Source: Bacteroidales bacterium
GTDB lineage: Bacteria; Bacteroidota; Bacteroidia; Bacteroidales; UBA932
Length of the DNA: 64,000 nucleotides
Direction: 5' to 3'
NCBI GenBank assembly: GCA_017477245.1
Contig: JAFUWY010000007.1
Span: 1 to 64,000, forward strand
Shown in pieces: positions 8,868-16,205 of the stretch (positions are counted from its first letter, which is position 1; every line of letters starts with the position of its first letter). The translations under genes and the position numbers were made by a program. Under the pieces are notes generated by a model. It was given only the letters and a program-made list of their open reading frames with translations, ran no database searches and was not told the DNA's origin.

Positions 8868-9209
8868 CTACACTTCTATTTCCTTGATTTCGACTTGATT
8901 GCCCTGCAGCAGGAAGGTGTGTTCACTGCCGCAGTGCGGACATTTCCTGCCGTATCGGACCGTCCCGTACTCCGCCCCGCAGTCTTCGCAGCGCGTGACG
9001 GCGGGGATGGTGTTGACCTTCAGTTCGCAGCCCTTCAGCATCTCCTCCTTGTCGGCGGCCCAGCGCCAGCAGTCCGTGAGATACTCCGGGACCACCGTGG
9101 ACACCTCCCCGATGTCCATGACGACAGCGGAGACGTGTCCTACGTGGTTCTCTTCAGCTACCTTCTTCACATCACGGATGATGTAGAAGACGATTCCCAG
9201 TTCGTGCAC
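8868..9209 (-). CDS. hypA: Hydrogenase/urease nickel incorporation protein HypA
   Basis: A 113-residue nickel metallochaperone. The N-terminal MHE (Met1-His2-Glu3) is the nickel-binding site of HypA/HybF, and the zinc site is Cys74-x2-Cys77 with Cys90-x2-Cys93. Length is typical. It is the last gene of a three-gene operon, 3 nt downstream of the iron-sulfur flavoprotein and in the same operon as hypB. It would hand nickel, with HypB, to an apo-enzyme; no [NiFe] hydrogenase, urease or hypCDEF gene is in the window. Confidence 0.93.
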   Translation of the reverse strand: MHELGIVFYIIRDVKKVAEENHVGHVSAVVMDIGEVSTVVPEYLTDCWRWAADKEEMLKGCELKVNTIPAVTRCEDCGAEYGTVRYGRKCPHCGSEHTFLLQGNQVEIKEIEV

Positions 9210-9212
9210 GGG

Positions 9213-12038
9213 TTATTTCTTTTTGAACAGGATGCGTCCGGTGCGCTTGACCATGTACGGCAGGATGCCGCCGAACTTGTCCTCGGAAGTCCGCATCACG
9301 CTGGCCTCCGGATGCACGCGGTGCAGGTGGATGGCGTCGAACCCGCACTTGGTCGTGCAGATGCCGCAGCCGATGCACTTGTTCTCGTCCACGACCGAGG
9401 CGCCGCAGCCCAGGCACCGGGCCGTCTCCCTGCGGACCTGCTCCTCGGTGAGTGTGCCGTGGTACTCGGCGAACCGGCTCGTCTGCGGGACTGCGCCGGG
9501 ATCCTGGCGGGAGCCGTTGTCGTAGCTCTCCACCACGATGTCCTGCTTGTCGAGTTCGATGAAGTCGCGGCGGTTGCGGCCGATGGTCATGTGGCCGTGC
9601 TGTACGAAGCGGTGCAGCGACTCGGCGGCTTCCTTGCCCGCGGCGATGGCGTCGATGGCGAACTTGGGGCCGGTGAAGACGTCGCCGCCCACGAAGATGT
9701 CGGGCTCGGCGGTCTGGTAGGTGAGTTTGTCGGCCACCGGATAGACGCCGCGGAAGAATTCGACCTTCGTGTCCTTGAGCAGGACCTTCAGGACCACGGT
9801 CTGGCCGATGGCGAAGATCACCAGGTCGGCATCCAGGGTGATGAGCTCCGACTCGTCGTAGGCCGGCGCGAACTTGTGCTCCGCGTTGAAGACGGAGGTG
9901 CATTTCTTGAAGACGATGCCGCTGACCTTGTCCGTCCCGAGCACTTCCTTGGGGCCCCAGCCCGGATTGAGGACGACGCCGTCCTCGCGGGCCTCGGTGC
10001 GCTCCTCCAGGGAGGCGGGCATGATGTCCTCGGTCTCGAGCGAGAGCATCGTCACCTGGTCGGCGCCGCTGCGCAGCGCGACGCGCGCCGCATCGATGGC
10101 GACGTTGCCGCCGCCCACGACCACGACCTTGCCGGACACGGCCTTCCGGCCGCAGTTGGCCTCATGCAGGAAGTCGATGGCCGTCGTGGTGCCGGGCAGC
10201 GTCTCGCCCGGGATGCCGGGCAGGCGGCCGCCCTGGCAGCCGATGGCCACGTAGAATCCCTTGTAGCCCTGCTCGCGGAGCTGGGCGATGGTGACATCCT
10301 TGCCGACTTCCACGCCGGTGCGGATCTCCACGCCAATCTCCCGCATGATGTCGATCTCGGCCTTGATGACCTCCTTGTCCAGTTTGTAGGAAGGGATGCC
10401 GTAGCGGAGCATGCCGCCGGGCTCCTCGTTCTTCTCGAACACCGTGGGCTTGTAACCCATCGTGGCCAGGTAGTTGGCGCAGCTCAGGCCGGCCGGGCCG
10501 CCGCCGATGACGGCGATCTTCTCCGGCCAGCGCTCCAGCACGCTGGAGGCGATGTTGACCTGGGGCACGAAACGGGTCTCCGCATGCAGGTCCCGCTCCG
10601 CGATGAACTTCTTGACGGCGTCGATGGCGACCGGCTGGTCGATGGTCCCGCGGGTGCAGGCATCCTCGCAGCGGCGGTTGCAGACGCGGCCGCACACGGC
10701 CGGGAAAGGATTCTCCCGCTTGATGAGTTCCAGCGCCTCGGTATACTTGCCCTCGGCGGCCTTCTTCAGGTAGCCCTGCACGGCGATATGGGCCGGGCAC
10801 GCCGTCTTGCAGGGTGACGTGCCGGTCTCGTAGCAGTTGATGCGGTTCTTGTCCCGGTAATCCTCGGTCCACTTGTCCGGGCCCCACTTCGTGGCATCGG
10901 GCAGTTCGTGCTTCGGATACTGCACGGGACCGCTCTTGGTGCAGAGTTTCTGGCCCAGTTTCACGGCGCCGGCCGGACAGTACTCCACGCAGCGGCCGCA
11001 GGCCACGCAGTTCTTCGGGTCCACCTCGGCCACGTAGGCGCTGCGCGACATGTTGGGGGTGTTGAACAGCTGGGACGTGCGCAGGGCGTTGCATATCTTG
11101 ACGTTGCAGTTGCAGATCGCGAAGATCTTGCCCTCGCCGTCGATGTTGGTGATCTGGTGCACGAAGCCGTTGTCCTCGGCTTTCCGCAGGATCTCCATGC
11201 ACTCGTCGTAGGTGATGTAGTGGCCCCGGCCGGTCTCGGCCAGGTAGTCCGCCATGTCGCCCACGCCGATACACCAGTCGCGGTAGTCGTCGGCGCAGCC
11301 CTCGTCGAGCTTCTTGCGGCCGTAGCGGCAGGAGCAGATGCCCACGCCCAGATGGCCCTCGTAGCGCTTGAGCCAGTAGGAGATGTGCTCGATGTCCACG
11401 GATTCGTTCTCCATGGAGATGGCCTTCTCCACCGGGATGACGTGCATGCCGATGCCGGAGCCGCCCATCGGCACGCTCGGGGTGATCTTCTCGAGCGGCA
11501 GGAAGGTCATGCGCTCGAAGAACATCGCCAGCTCGGGATGCTTGTCCATCAGGTCGACGTTCATGTTGGTATACTCGGCGCTGCCCGGCACGAACATCGG
11601 GACCCAGTAGACCCGGTCCTTGCGTTCGTAGGTCGTGCCGGCCACGGGGCCGTCCTTGGTATATTTGTCGCCGTAGTCATACTCCAGCATGCCGAAGTAC
11701 GCAAGCTTGTCGAGCAGGGCGTCGAAGTCCGCCTCGGACGAGGCATAGTGCTTCTGGACGTTCATCTCCTGCAGTTGGGCGCGGGTCCAGTGCTTGCGCA
11801 CTTGGAAAGGGTTGCCCGGGAGCATGTCGAGGAGCAGGTCCAGCGAGGCTTCGCGGGTGATGGGATCCATCTCGTCCTCGAAGATGCACGCCAGGCCCCA
11901 GTACTCCGGGGCTTCGGTGGTCATCTTGACCTTGCCGGGGATGCGGTCCGTGATATGGCGGACCAGCTTGATGAGTTTAGGATTGGGATGTTCGTCTCCA
12001 AAATGCTTGGGGACGAATTTCTTGGACATTTCAGGCAT
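9213..12038 (-). CDS. Composite iron-sulfur flavoprotein with GltD-like FAD/NAD(P)H domain
   Basis: A 941-residue cytoplasmic oxidoreductase. Residues 1 to about 330 hold a cysteine-bearing domain (GICSCRYGRKK, WCIGVGDMADYL and AICNCNVKIC), of the kind seen next to ferredoxin modules. A [4Fe-4S] motif CVACGRCVEYCP follows near residue 340. From about 400 a GltD-type module begins, with CKTACP and CGRVCNRRCEDAC cluster ligands, the FAD dinucleotide motif GGGPAG near 513 and the NAD(P) motif GGGNVA near 643. The C-terminus adds CLGCG and CIGCGICTTKC near 870-895. It would pass electrons between NAD(P)H and a low-potential partner; the substrate is unknown. It lies between hypB and hypA in one operon. 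Alternative start at 12029 (MSKKF). Confidence 0.85.
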   Translation of the reverse strand: MPEMSKKFVPKHFGDEHPNPKLIKLVRHITDRIPGKVKMTTEAPEYWGLACIFEDEMDPITREASLDLLLDMLPGNPFQVRKHWTRAQLQEMNVQKHYASSEADFDALLDKLAYFGMLEYDYGDKYTKDGPVAGTTYERKDRVYWVPMFVPGSAEYTNMNVDLMDKHPELAMFFERMTFLPLEKITPSVPMGGSGIGMHVIPVEKAISMENESVDIEHISYWLKRYEGHLGVGICSCRYGRKKLDEGCADDYRDWCIGVGDMADYLAETGRGHYITYDECMEILRKAEDNGFVHQITNIDGEGKIFAICNCNVKICNALRTSQLFNTPNMSRSAYVAEVDPKNCVACGRCVEYCPAGAVKLGQKLCTKSGPVQYPKHELPDATKWGPDKWTEDYRDKNRINCYETGTSPCKTACPAHIAVQGYLKKAAEGKYTEALELIKRENPFPAVCGRVCNRRCEDACTRGTIDQPVAIDAVKKFIAERDLHAETRFVPQVNIASSVLERWPEKIAVIGGGPAGLSCANYLATMGYKPTVFEKNEEPGGMLRYGIPSYKLDKEVIKAEIDIMREIGVEIRTGVEVGKDVTIAQLREQGYKGFYVAIGCQGGRLPGIPGETLPGTTTAIDFLHEANCGRKAVSGKVVVVGGGNVAIDAARVALRSGADQVTMLSLETEDIMPASLEERTEAREDGVVLNPGWGPKEVLGTDKVSGIVFKKCTSVFNAEHKFAPAYDESELITLDADLVIFAIGQTVVLKVLLKDTKVEFFRGVYPVADKLTYQTAEPDIFVGGDVFTGPKFAIDAIAAGKEAAESLHRFVQHGHMTIGRNRRDFIELDKQDIVVESYDNGSRQDPGAVPQTSRFAEYHGTLTEEQVRRETARCLGCGASVVDENKCIGCGICTTKCGFDAIHLHRVHPEASVMRTSEDKFGGILPYMVKRTGRILFKKK

Positions 12039-12060
12039 GGATATCGGTTGTTAGTGTGTG

Positions 12061-12735
12061 TTATCTTTCCTTCCAGCCGCGGACCTCCGCGAGCAGCCAG
12101 TCCGCGAACGCTTCCACCCCCTCGCCCGTCTTGGCGCAGATGGGGATGACCTGCGCCTTGGGGTTGCGCAGGCGGATGTTCTCCTTGCAGCGCTCCAGGT
12201 CGAAATCGAAATACGGCAGGACGTCCATCTTGTTGATGACGACCACGTCGCAGACGGAGAACATCAGCGGGTACTTGAGCGGCTTGTCATCGCCCTCGGG
12301 GACGGAGAGGATCATCGCGTTGCGCACCGCGCCCGTGTCGAACTCGGCCGGGCACACGAGGTTGCCGACGTTCTCCAGGATCACGAGGTCGGCGTCGGCG
12401 AGCGCGAGGTTGTCGAGCCCCTGGCGGGTCATCTCCGCGTCCAGGTGGCACATGCCGCCCGTATGGAGCTGGATGGAGGAGATCCCGGTCGCCTCGCGGA
12501 TCTTGACGGCATCGACGTCGCTGTCGATGTCGGCCTCCATCACGGCCACGCGGATCTTGTCCTTGAGCAGGTTGATGGTCCGGATCAGGGTCGTGGTCTT
12601 GCCGCTGCCCGGAGAAGACATGAGGTTCAGGAGATAGACGCCGCTGGCCTTGAGCTCGGCCCGGAGGGCTTCGGCGTCGCGGTCATTGTCCGCGAAGACG
12701 CTCTTTTTGATTTCGATTACTTTCACTCCGTCCAT
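12061..12735 (-). CDS. hypB: Hydrogenase nickel incorporation GTPase HypB
   Basis: A 224-residue SIMIBI-class GTPase that drives nickel transfer with HypA. It shows the P-loop SPGSGKTT (residues 41-48), the metal-site motif GGMCHLD, the switch region VGNLVCPAEFDTG and the base-recognition motif NKMD. The N-terminal CxxCGC nickel site and His-rich stretch of some HypBs are absent. ATG at 12735 (MDGVKVIEI) is chosen because HypB proteins begin at this point; a GTG at 12810 would add residues encoded by apparent promoter sequence (TATCTTG near 12795). First gene of the operon with the flavoprotein and hypA. Confidence 0.93.
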   Translation of the reverse strand: MDGVKVIEIKKSVFADNDRDAEALRAELKASGVYLLNLMSSPGSGKTTTLIRTINLLKDKIRVAVMEADIDSDVDAVKIREATGISSIQLHTGGMCHLDAEMTRQGLDNLALADADLVILENVGNLVCPAEFDTGAVRNAMILSVPEGDDKPLKYPLMFSVCDVVVINKMDVLPYFDFDLERCKENIRLRNPKAQVIPICAKTGEGVEAFADWLLAEVRGWKER

Positions 12736-12845
12736 CACGAAGGGATTTGGTTCTGGTACGTTATCAATATGTGGGTTAAAAAGTTTTACAAGATACGAAT
12801 ATTCGCCCACACCGCCAAATTTTTGGATTTTTGATACTTTGCACG

Positions 12846-12853
12846 TACATTTG
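12846..12853 (+). promoter_or_regulatory. -7 box (TACATTTG) of the thioesterase-msrA-priA operon
   Basis: Exact TAnnTTTG match ending 4 nt before the ATG at 12858, predicting a near-leaderless mRNA. It lies in the divergent region shared with hypB. Confidence 0.6.
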
Positions 12854-12857
12854 TGTG

Positions 12858-13250
12858 ATGGAAACGAATGGACTGCATATCGGCATCCAGGGCCGCGAGG
12901 AGACCGTGGTCACGCCCGAACTGCTGGCGAAGAACGTCGGCAGCGGACTGGTCCGGGTCTACGCCACGGCCATGATGATCGCCCTGATCGAGAAGGCGGC
13001 CGTGTACTCCGTGGAGCCGCACCTCGCGCCCGGCCAGGGCACCGTGGGCACGCACGTGGACGTCTCGCACTGCTCCGCCACCCCGCTCGGCATGCGCGTG
13101 TGGGCGGAGACCGAGCTGGTGGAGATTGACCGGCGCCGGCTCGTCTTCAAGGTGGCCGCCTACGATGAGCGCGGCCTGATCGGCGAAGGCCGCCACGAGC
13201 GCTTCATCATCGACAACGAACGGTTCCAGGCCAAGGCCGACGCCAAATAA
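12858..13250 (+). CDS. Hotdog-fold acyl-CoA thioesterase family protein
   Basis: A 130-residue protein that matches the fluoroacetyl-CoA-thioesterase-like branch of the hotdog fold: VTPELLAKNVGSG, then the helix ATAMMIALIEKAA, the active-site strand GQGTVGTHVDVSHCSATPLG, and VFKVAAYDERGLIGEGRHERFII. These enzymes hydrolyse acyl-CoA or related thioesters in the cytoplasm; the physiological substrate is unknown. First gene of an operon with msrA (9 nt gap) and priA. ATG at 12858 is set by the promoter directly before it. Confidence 0.85.
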   Translation: METNGLHIGIQGREETVVTPELLAKNVGSGLVRVYATAMMIALIEKAAVYSVEPHLAPGQGTVGTHVDVSHCSATPLGMRVWAETELVEIDRRRLVFKVAAYDERGLIGEGRHERFIIDNERFQAKADAK

Positions 13251-13259
13251 TACCAGACC

Positions 13260-13784
13260 ATGACAAAGGATCTCTACCTCGCAGCCGGCTGCTTCTGGGG
13301 CGCCGAGCACTATCTGAAGCGCATCCGCGGTGTCGTCAAGACCGAGGCGGGCTACGCCAACGGCAACATATCCCACCCGACCTACCGGGAAGTCTACACC
13401 GACTCCACCGGCTACGCCGAGACCGTCCACGTCGTGTACGACCCCGACATCCTGGGGCTGGAGCGCCTGGTCCAGATCTATTTCATGGCCATCGACCCGA
13501 CGAGCCTCAACAAGCAGGGCGGCGACGTCGGCACGCGCTACCGCACGGGGATCTACTACTCCGACCCCGCCGACCTTCCGGGCATCCGGCGGGTCTACGA
13601 CCGCGTGGCCGGCGAGACCAAGGCCCCGTTGGCCGTCGAGGTCAAGCCCCTCAAGAATTTCTACCGCGCCGAGGACTACCACCAGGACTACCTGGACAAG
13701 AATCCGCAGGGCTACTGCCACATCTCCCCCGCCCTGATGGAGTTCGCCCGTACGGCCAACGAACCCGATTCCGACACGGACTAG
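13260..13784 (+). CDS. msrA: Peptide methionine sulfoxide reductase MsrA
   Basis: A 174-residue enzyme that reduces the S-epimer of methionine sulfoxide in proteins. The active-site motif GCFWG holds the catalytic Cys11; further family motifs are GYANG, PTYREVYTDSTGYAE and GDVGTRYRTGIYY. A second cysteine in GYCHI near the C-terminus may act as the resolving residue. No fused MsrB domain and no signal peptide. Middle gene of the thioesterase-msrA-priA operon, 13 nt before priA. Confidence 0.95.
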   Translation: MTKDLYLAAGCFWGAEHYLKRIRGVVKTEAGYANGNISHPTYREVYTDSTGYAETVHVVYDPDILGLERLVQIYFMAIDPTSLNKQGGDVGTRYRTGIYYSDPADLPGIRRVYDRVAGETKAPLAVEVKPLKNFYRAEDYHQDYLDKNPQGYCHISPALMEFARTANEPDSDTD

Positions 13785-13797
13785 CGTACCGGACACG

Positions 13798-15381
13798 ATG
13801 ACGGCGGCAGTCCAGACATATGTCCAGGTCCTTCTGCCGGTCAAGCTCCGGTGGATTCCCACCTATGCCAGCACGGTCCCGCTCGAGCCGGGCCGGCGCG
13901 TGAGCGTGGAGCTGGGCCGGCGCCGCTACGACGGCGTGGTCTGGCGCAGCCTGGAGCGGCCGGACCTGCCTCCGGAGCGCATCCAGCCCATCCTCAGCGT
14001 CCAGGACGACCTGCCGCGCGTGACGGAGCAGGAACTCCGGTTCTGGGAATTCCTCGCCGACTACTACCTCTGCACGCTCGGCGAAGTCTACAAGGCCGCC
14101 TATCCCCACCTCAAGATCCGGAGCGAGCAGACGGCCGCCGACATCCTCGCCCGGCTGCAGGCCCGCCTCGACAAGAAGGAGAAAGACCTCGCGGGCCGGC
14201 ACAGCGAGCGCGTGACGGCCCGGCTCACCGCCGAGCGCGACGCGCTGCGCGCAGAGATCGACGGCCTGCGCCTGTCTGCCGGAGCCCCGGCGCCCAAGCC
14301 GGCCCCGGGCAAGCCGCTCGTCCTCACGGGCGGCTGCCGGCGGGACGGATACCTCCCCGCCCTGCGCGAGGTCCTCGACGCCGGCCACCAGGCGCTCGTC
14401 CTGAGTCCGGAGACGGCCTTCTGCGACAGCCTGGAGCAGGTCCTTCGGCCCGGTTTCGGCGCCCGGCTGCATGTCTTCCACTCCGGCAAGACCCCCGTCG
14501 CCCGCCGGCGGGCCGCCGAAGCGCTCCGCCAGGGCGGCCCCGCCGTCATCCTCGGCACCCGCTCCGCGCTCTTCCTCCCCTTCCGGGACCTGGGGCTGGT
14601 GATCGTCGACGAGGAGCAGGACCCCTCCTACAAGCAGACGGAACCGGCGCCGCGTTACCACGGCCGTGACGCCGCCGTGGCCCTGGCGGGCATCCACGGC
14701 GCCCGCGTCCTGCTGGGCGCCGCCGTCCCCTCGCTGGAGACGCTCCTCAACGTGCGCACGGGCAAGTACGGCCTCCGGGAGACCGGCGCACCTCCGGCTG
14801 CGGCCACGGTCATCGACATTCCGGCCGAACGGCGCAAGAACGGCATGGTCGGCCCGTTCTCGCGCAAGCTCATCGCCGCCGTCCAGGCCACGGAAGGTCC
14901 CGTCGTGCTGCTGCGCGGCTGGGAGAACCAGGACCCGTTGCGGGAAGAAGCCGCCCGTTTGTTCCCGGGGCGCGACATCCGCATCCAGACCCTGGGTGCG
15001 CTCAAGCGCGAAGGCGCGGGCGATGCCGCGCTGCTCGCCGTCCTGCAGGCCGACGCCTTCATCGCGCGCGACGACTTCCGCGGGGACGAACGCGCGCTCC
15101 AGCTCGTCGGCACGCTCTGCCAGTTCGCTCCGCAGGTGCTCATCCAGACAGCCGTCCCGGCCCGTTTCTCCGGCGCGCGGAGTCCGGAGGACCTCCTCGC
15201 CGAGCGCCGGCAGTTCGGCTTCCCGCCCTACACGCGGCTCGTCGAAGTGCGCCGCCAGGGCAGCGCCGGGATCCTCGAACGCCACTTCCTCCAGCGCGAC
15301 AAGACCCTGGCCGCCCGCAAGGCCGAACTCCTCGCGCACCTGTCCGACGACTGCTATCTGGATGTCGATCCCCTGGACTGA
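13798..15381 (+). CDS. priA: Degenerate PriA (primosomal protein N') lacking ATPase and zinc motifs
   Basis: A 527-residue protein, against roughly 800 in ordinary Bacteroidetes PriA. The N-terminal DNA-binding domain is recognisable (PLEPGRRVSVELGRRRYDG), as are a winged-helix stretch (FLADYYLCTLGEVYKAAYP) and much of helicase domain 1 (GTRSALFLPFRDLGLVIVD, then PAPRYHGRDAAVALA). Key motifs are lost: Walker A (normally GxTGSGKT) reads GGCRRDGY; Walker B DEEH reads DEEQ; the eight-cysteine zinc domain is missing; the arginine-finger motif (normally QVxGRAGR) reads LVGTLCQF. The C-terminal RRQFGFPPYTRLVEV is kept. It may act as a structural replication-restart protein without helicase activity. 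Whether a complete PriA exists elsewhere is unknown. Confidence 0.85.
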   Translation: MTAAVQTYVQVLLPVKLRWIPTYASTVPLEPGRRVSVELGRRRYDGVVWRSLERPDLPPERIQPILSVQDDLPRVTEQELRFWEFLADYYLCTLGEVYKAAYPHLKIRSEQTAADILARLQARLDKKEKDLAGRHSERVTARLTAERDALRAEIDGLRLSAGAPAPKPAPGKPLVLTGGCRRDGYLPALREVLDAGHQALVLSPETAFCDSLEQVLRPGFGARLHVFHSGKTPVARRRAAEALRQGGPAVILGTRSALFLPFRDLGLVIVDEEQDPSYKQTEPAPRYHGRDAAVALAGIHGARVLLGAAVPSLETLLNVRTGKYGLRETGAPPAAATVIDIPAERRKNGMVGPFSRKLIAAVQATEGPVVLLRGWENQDPLREEAARLFPGRDIRIQTLGALKREGAGDAALLAVLQADAFIARDDFRGDERALQLVGTLCQFAPQVLIQTAVPARFSGARSPEDLLAERRQFGFPPYTRLVEVRRQGSAGILERHFLQRDKTLAARKAELLAHLSDDCYLDVDPLD

Positions 15382-15481
15382 CCGGTGCCCGGTCCTGCCG
15401 CAATGGACCATCTCACGCTCAGCAGTCCCCCTCAACGCTCTGTTTCGGTCCCTGGCACCTTCAGCAGTTGAAAAATCCGGC

Positions 15482-15771
15482 TCCCGGGGGCGGAGAAGGG
15501 TCTCGGCGCCCCTGGCAGCAGAGAAAAGCGGCTGCCCGGGGCGGAGAAGGGTCTCGGCGCCCCTGGCAGCAGAGAAAAGCGGCTGCCCGGGGCGGAGAAG
15601 GGTCTCGGCGCCCCTGGCAGCAGAGAAAAGCGGTTGCCCGGGGCGGAGAAGGGGCCCAGCGCCCCTGGCAGAAAAGAAAAGCGGTTGCCCGGGGCGGAGA
15701 AGGGGCCCAGCGCCCCTGGCAGCAAAGAAAAGCGGTTGCCCGGGGCGGAGAAGGGGCCCAGCGCCCCTGGC
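15482..15771. repeat. 51-bp hairpin tandem repeat array, 6 hairpins (intergenic)
   Basis: Six hairpin cores at an exact 51-bp period (phase points 15491, 15542, 15593, 15644, 15695, 15746). Each unit is a 10-nt arm (TGCCCGGGGC), a 16-nt centre, the complementary arm (GCCCCTGGCA, 9 of 10 paired) and a 15-nt linker (GCAAAGAAAAGCGGT type). The first three units have the centre GGAGAAGGGTCTCGGC and the last three GGAGAAGGGGCCCAGC. The array starts and ends on a hairpin. Both strands are open across most of it, but no start signal supports a gene. The same 36+15 design recurs at 61669-61856 inside a gene. Confidence 0.9.
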
Positions 15772-16036
15772 GGTGATGGTTTTCGTTGTCAGGTGGACGA
15801 GGTGGGATTTCAGGGTGTGTACCTGGTACACCGAGTGTGGCCCTGAAGGGCTTCTGGGGCTGGGGCAGTGGACCTGGTACAGGCCTTCAAAGTGGACCTG
15901 GCCACTAAAGGGTGTCAGTCAAATGGAAACGGTCGGGTCAAAAATTTACGCAAGGACAAATAAATCAGCGAATTATAAAGATATTACCAACCAGAAATGT
16001 CAATTATACCCAATCTTGGTTGAGGGGGAAAAGACG
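15772..16036. other. Intergenic stretch with no recognised gene
   Basis: No coding region could be supported here. The only structure noticed is a 7-bp palindrome with a 1-nt centre at 15817-15831 (GTGTACC-T-GGTACAC) and repeats of CCTGGTAC nearby (about 15822 and 15873). The right part (15920 onward) becomes AT-rich as it approaches the tRNA terminator. Confidence 0.6.
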
Positions 16037-16061
16037 AAAAAAAAGCTCGCTGGTCGCGAAC
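16037..16061 (-). terminator. Rho-independent terminator of tRNA-Glu
   Basis: On the minus strand a 6-bp stem (GTTCGC/GCGAGC, one G-U pair) with loop GACCA is followed by eight T residues, starting 4 nt after the tRNA CCA end. Confidence 0.7.
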
Positions 16062-16064
16062 TTT

Positions 16065-16139
16065 TGGTAGTGGGTAGGAGAATCGAACTCCTATTGCGAG
16101 ATTGAGAATCTCGAGTACTAACCGTTATACGAACCCACC
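16065..16139 (-). tRNA. tRNA-Glu (anticodon CTC)
   Basis: A 75-nt tRNA with genome-encoded CCA. The acceptor stem pairs GGTGGGT with ACCCACT (G-U at position 1), the anticodon stem is CGAGA/TCTCG around the loop TTCTCAA (anticodon CTC, reading GAG), and the T arm is AGGAG/CTCCT around TTCGATT. Discriminator base A. It has a full consensus promoter and a terminator, so it is a single-gene transcript. Confidence 0.95.
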
Positions 16140-16150
16140 GTTTGGGATTG

Positions 16151-16181
16151 CAAAGATACGCATATTTTTGGAATCCCCAAA
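16151..16181 (-). promoter_or_regulatory. Consensus promoter of tRNA-Glu
   Basis: On the minus strand: -33 element TTTG (16181-16178), exactly 19 nt, then the -7 box TATCTTTG (16158-16151). This is a perfect match to the Bacteroidetes vegetative promoter TTTG-N19-TAnnTTTG. The tRNA 5' end follows 11 nt later. Confidence 0.85.
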
Positions 16182-16205
16182 TTTTTCTGTACCCTCCGCG
16201 AAAAA

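Noticed and set aside
12736..12810. GTG start of hypB 25 codons upstream
   Set aside because: The extra segment covers a promoter-like sequence and HypB proteins begin at the position of the ATG at 12735.
15482..15771. CRISPR array
   Set aside because: The period is exact, but the 15-nt linkers are nearly identical to each other and far too short for spacers, and no cas gene is present. It is a plain tandem repeat.
15432..15846. Open frames on both strands across the hairpin array (proline/glycine-rich peptides)
   Set aside because: They are open only because the 51-bp unit contains no stops in several frames. There is no promoter, start signal or family similarity apart from the repeat itself.
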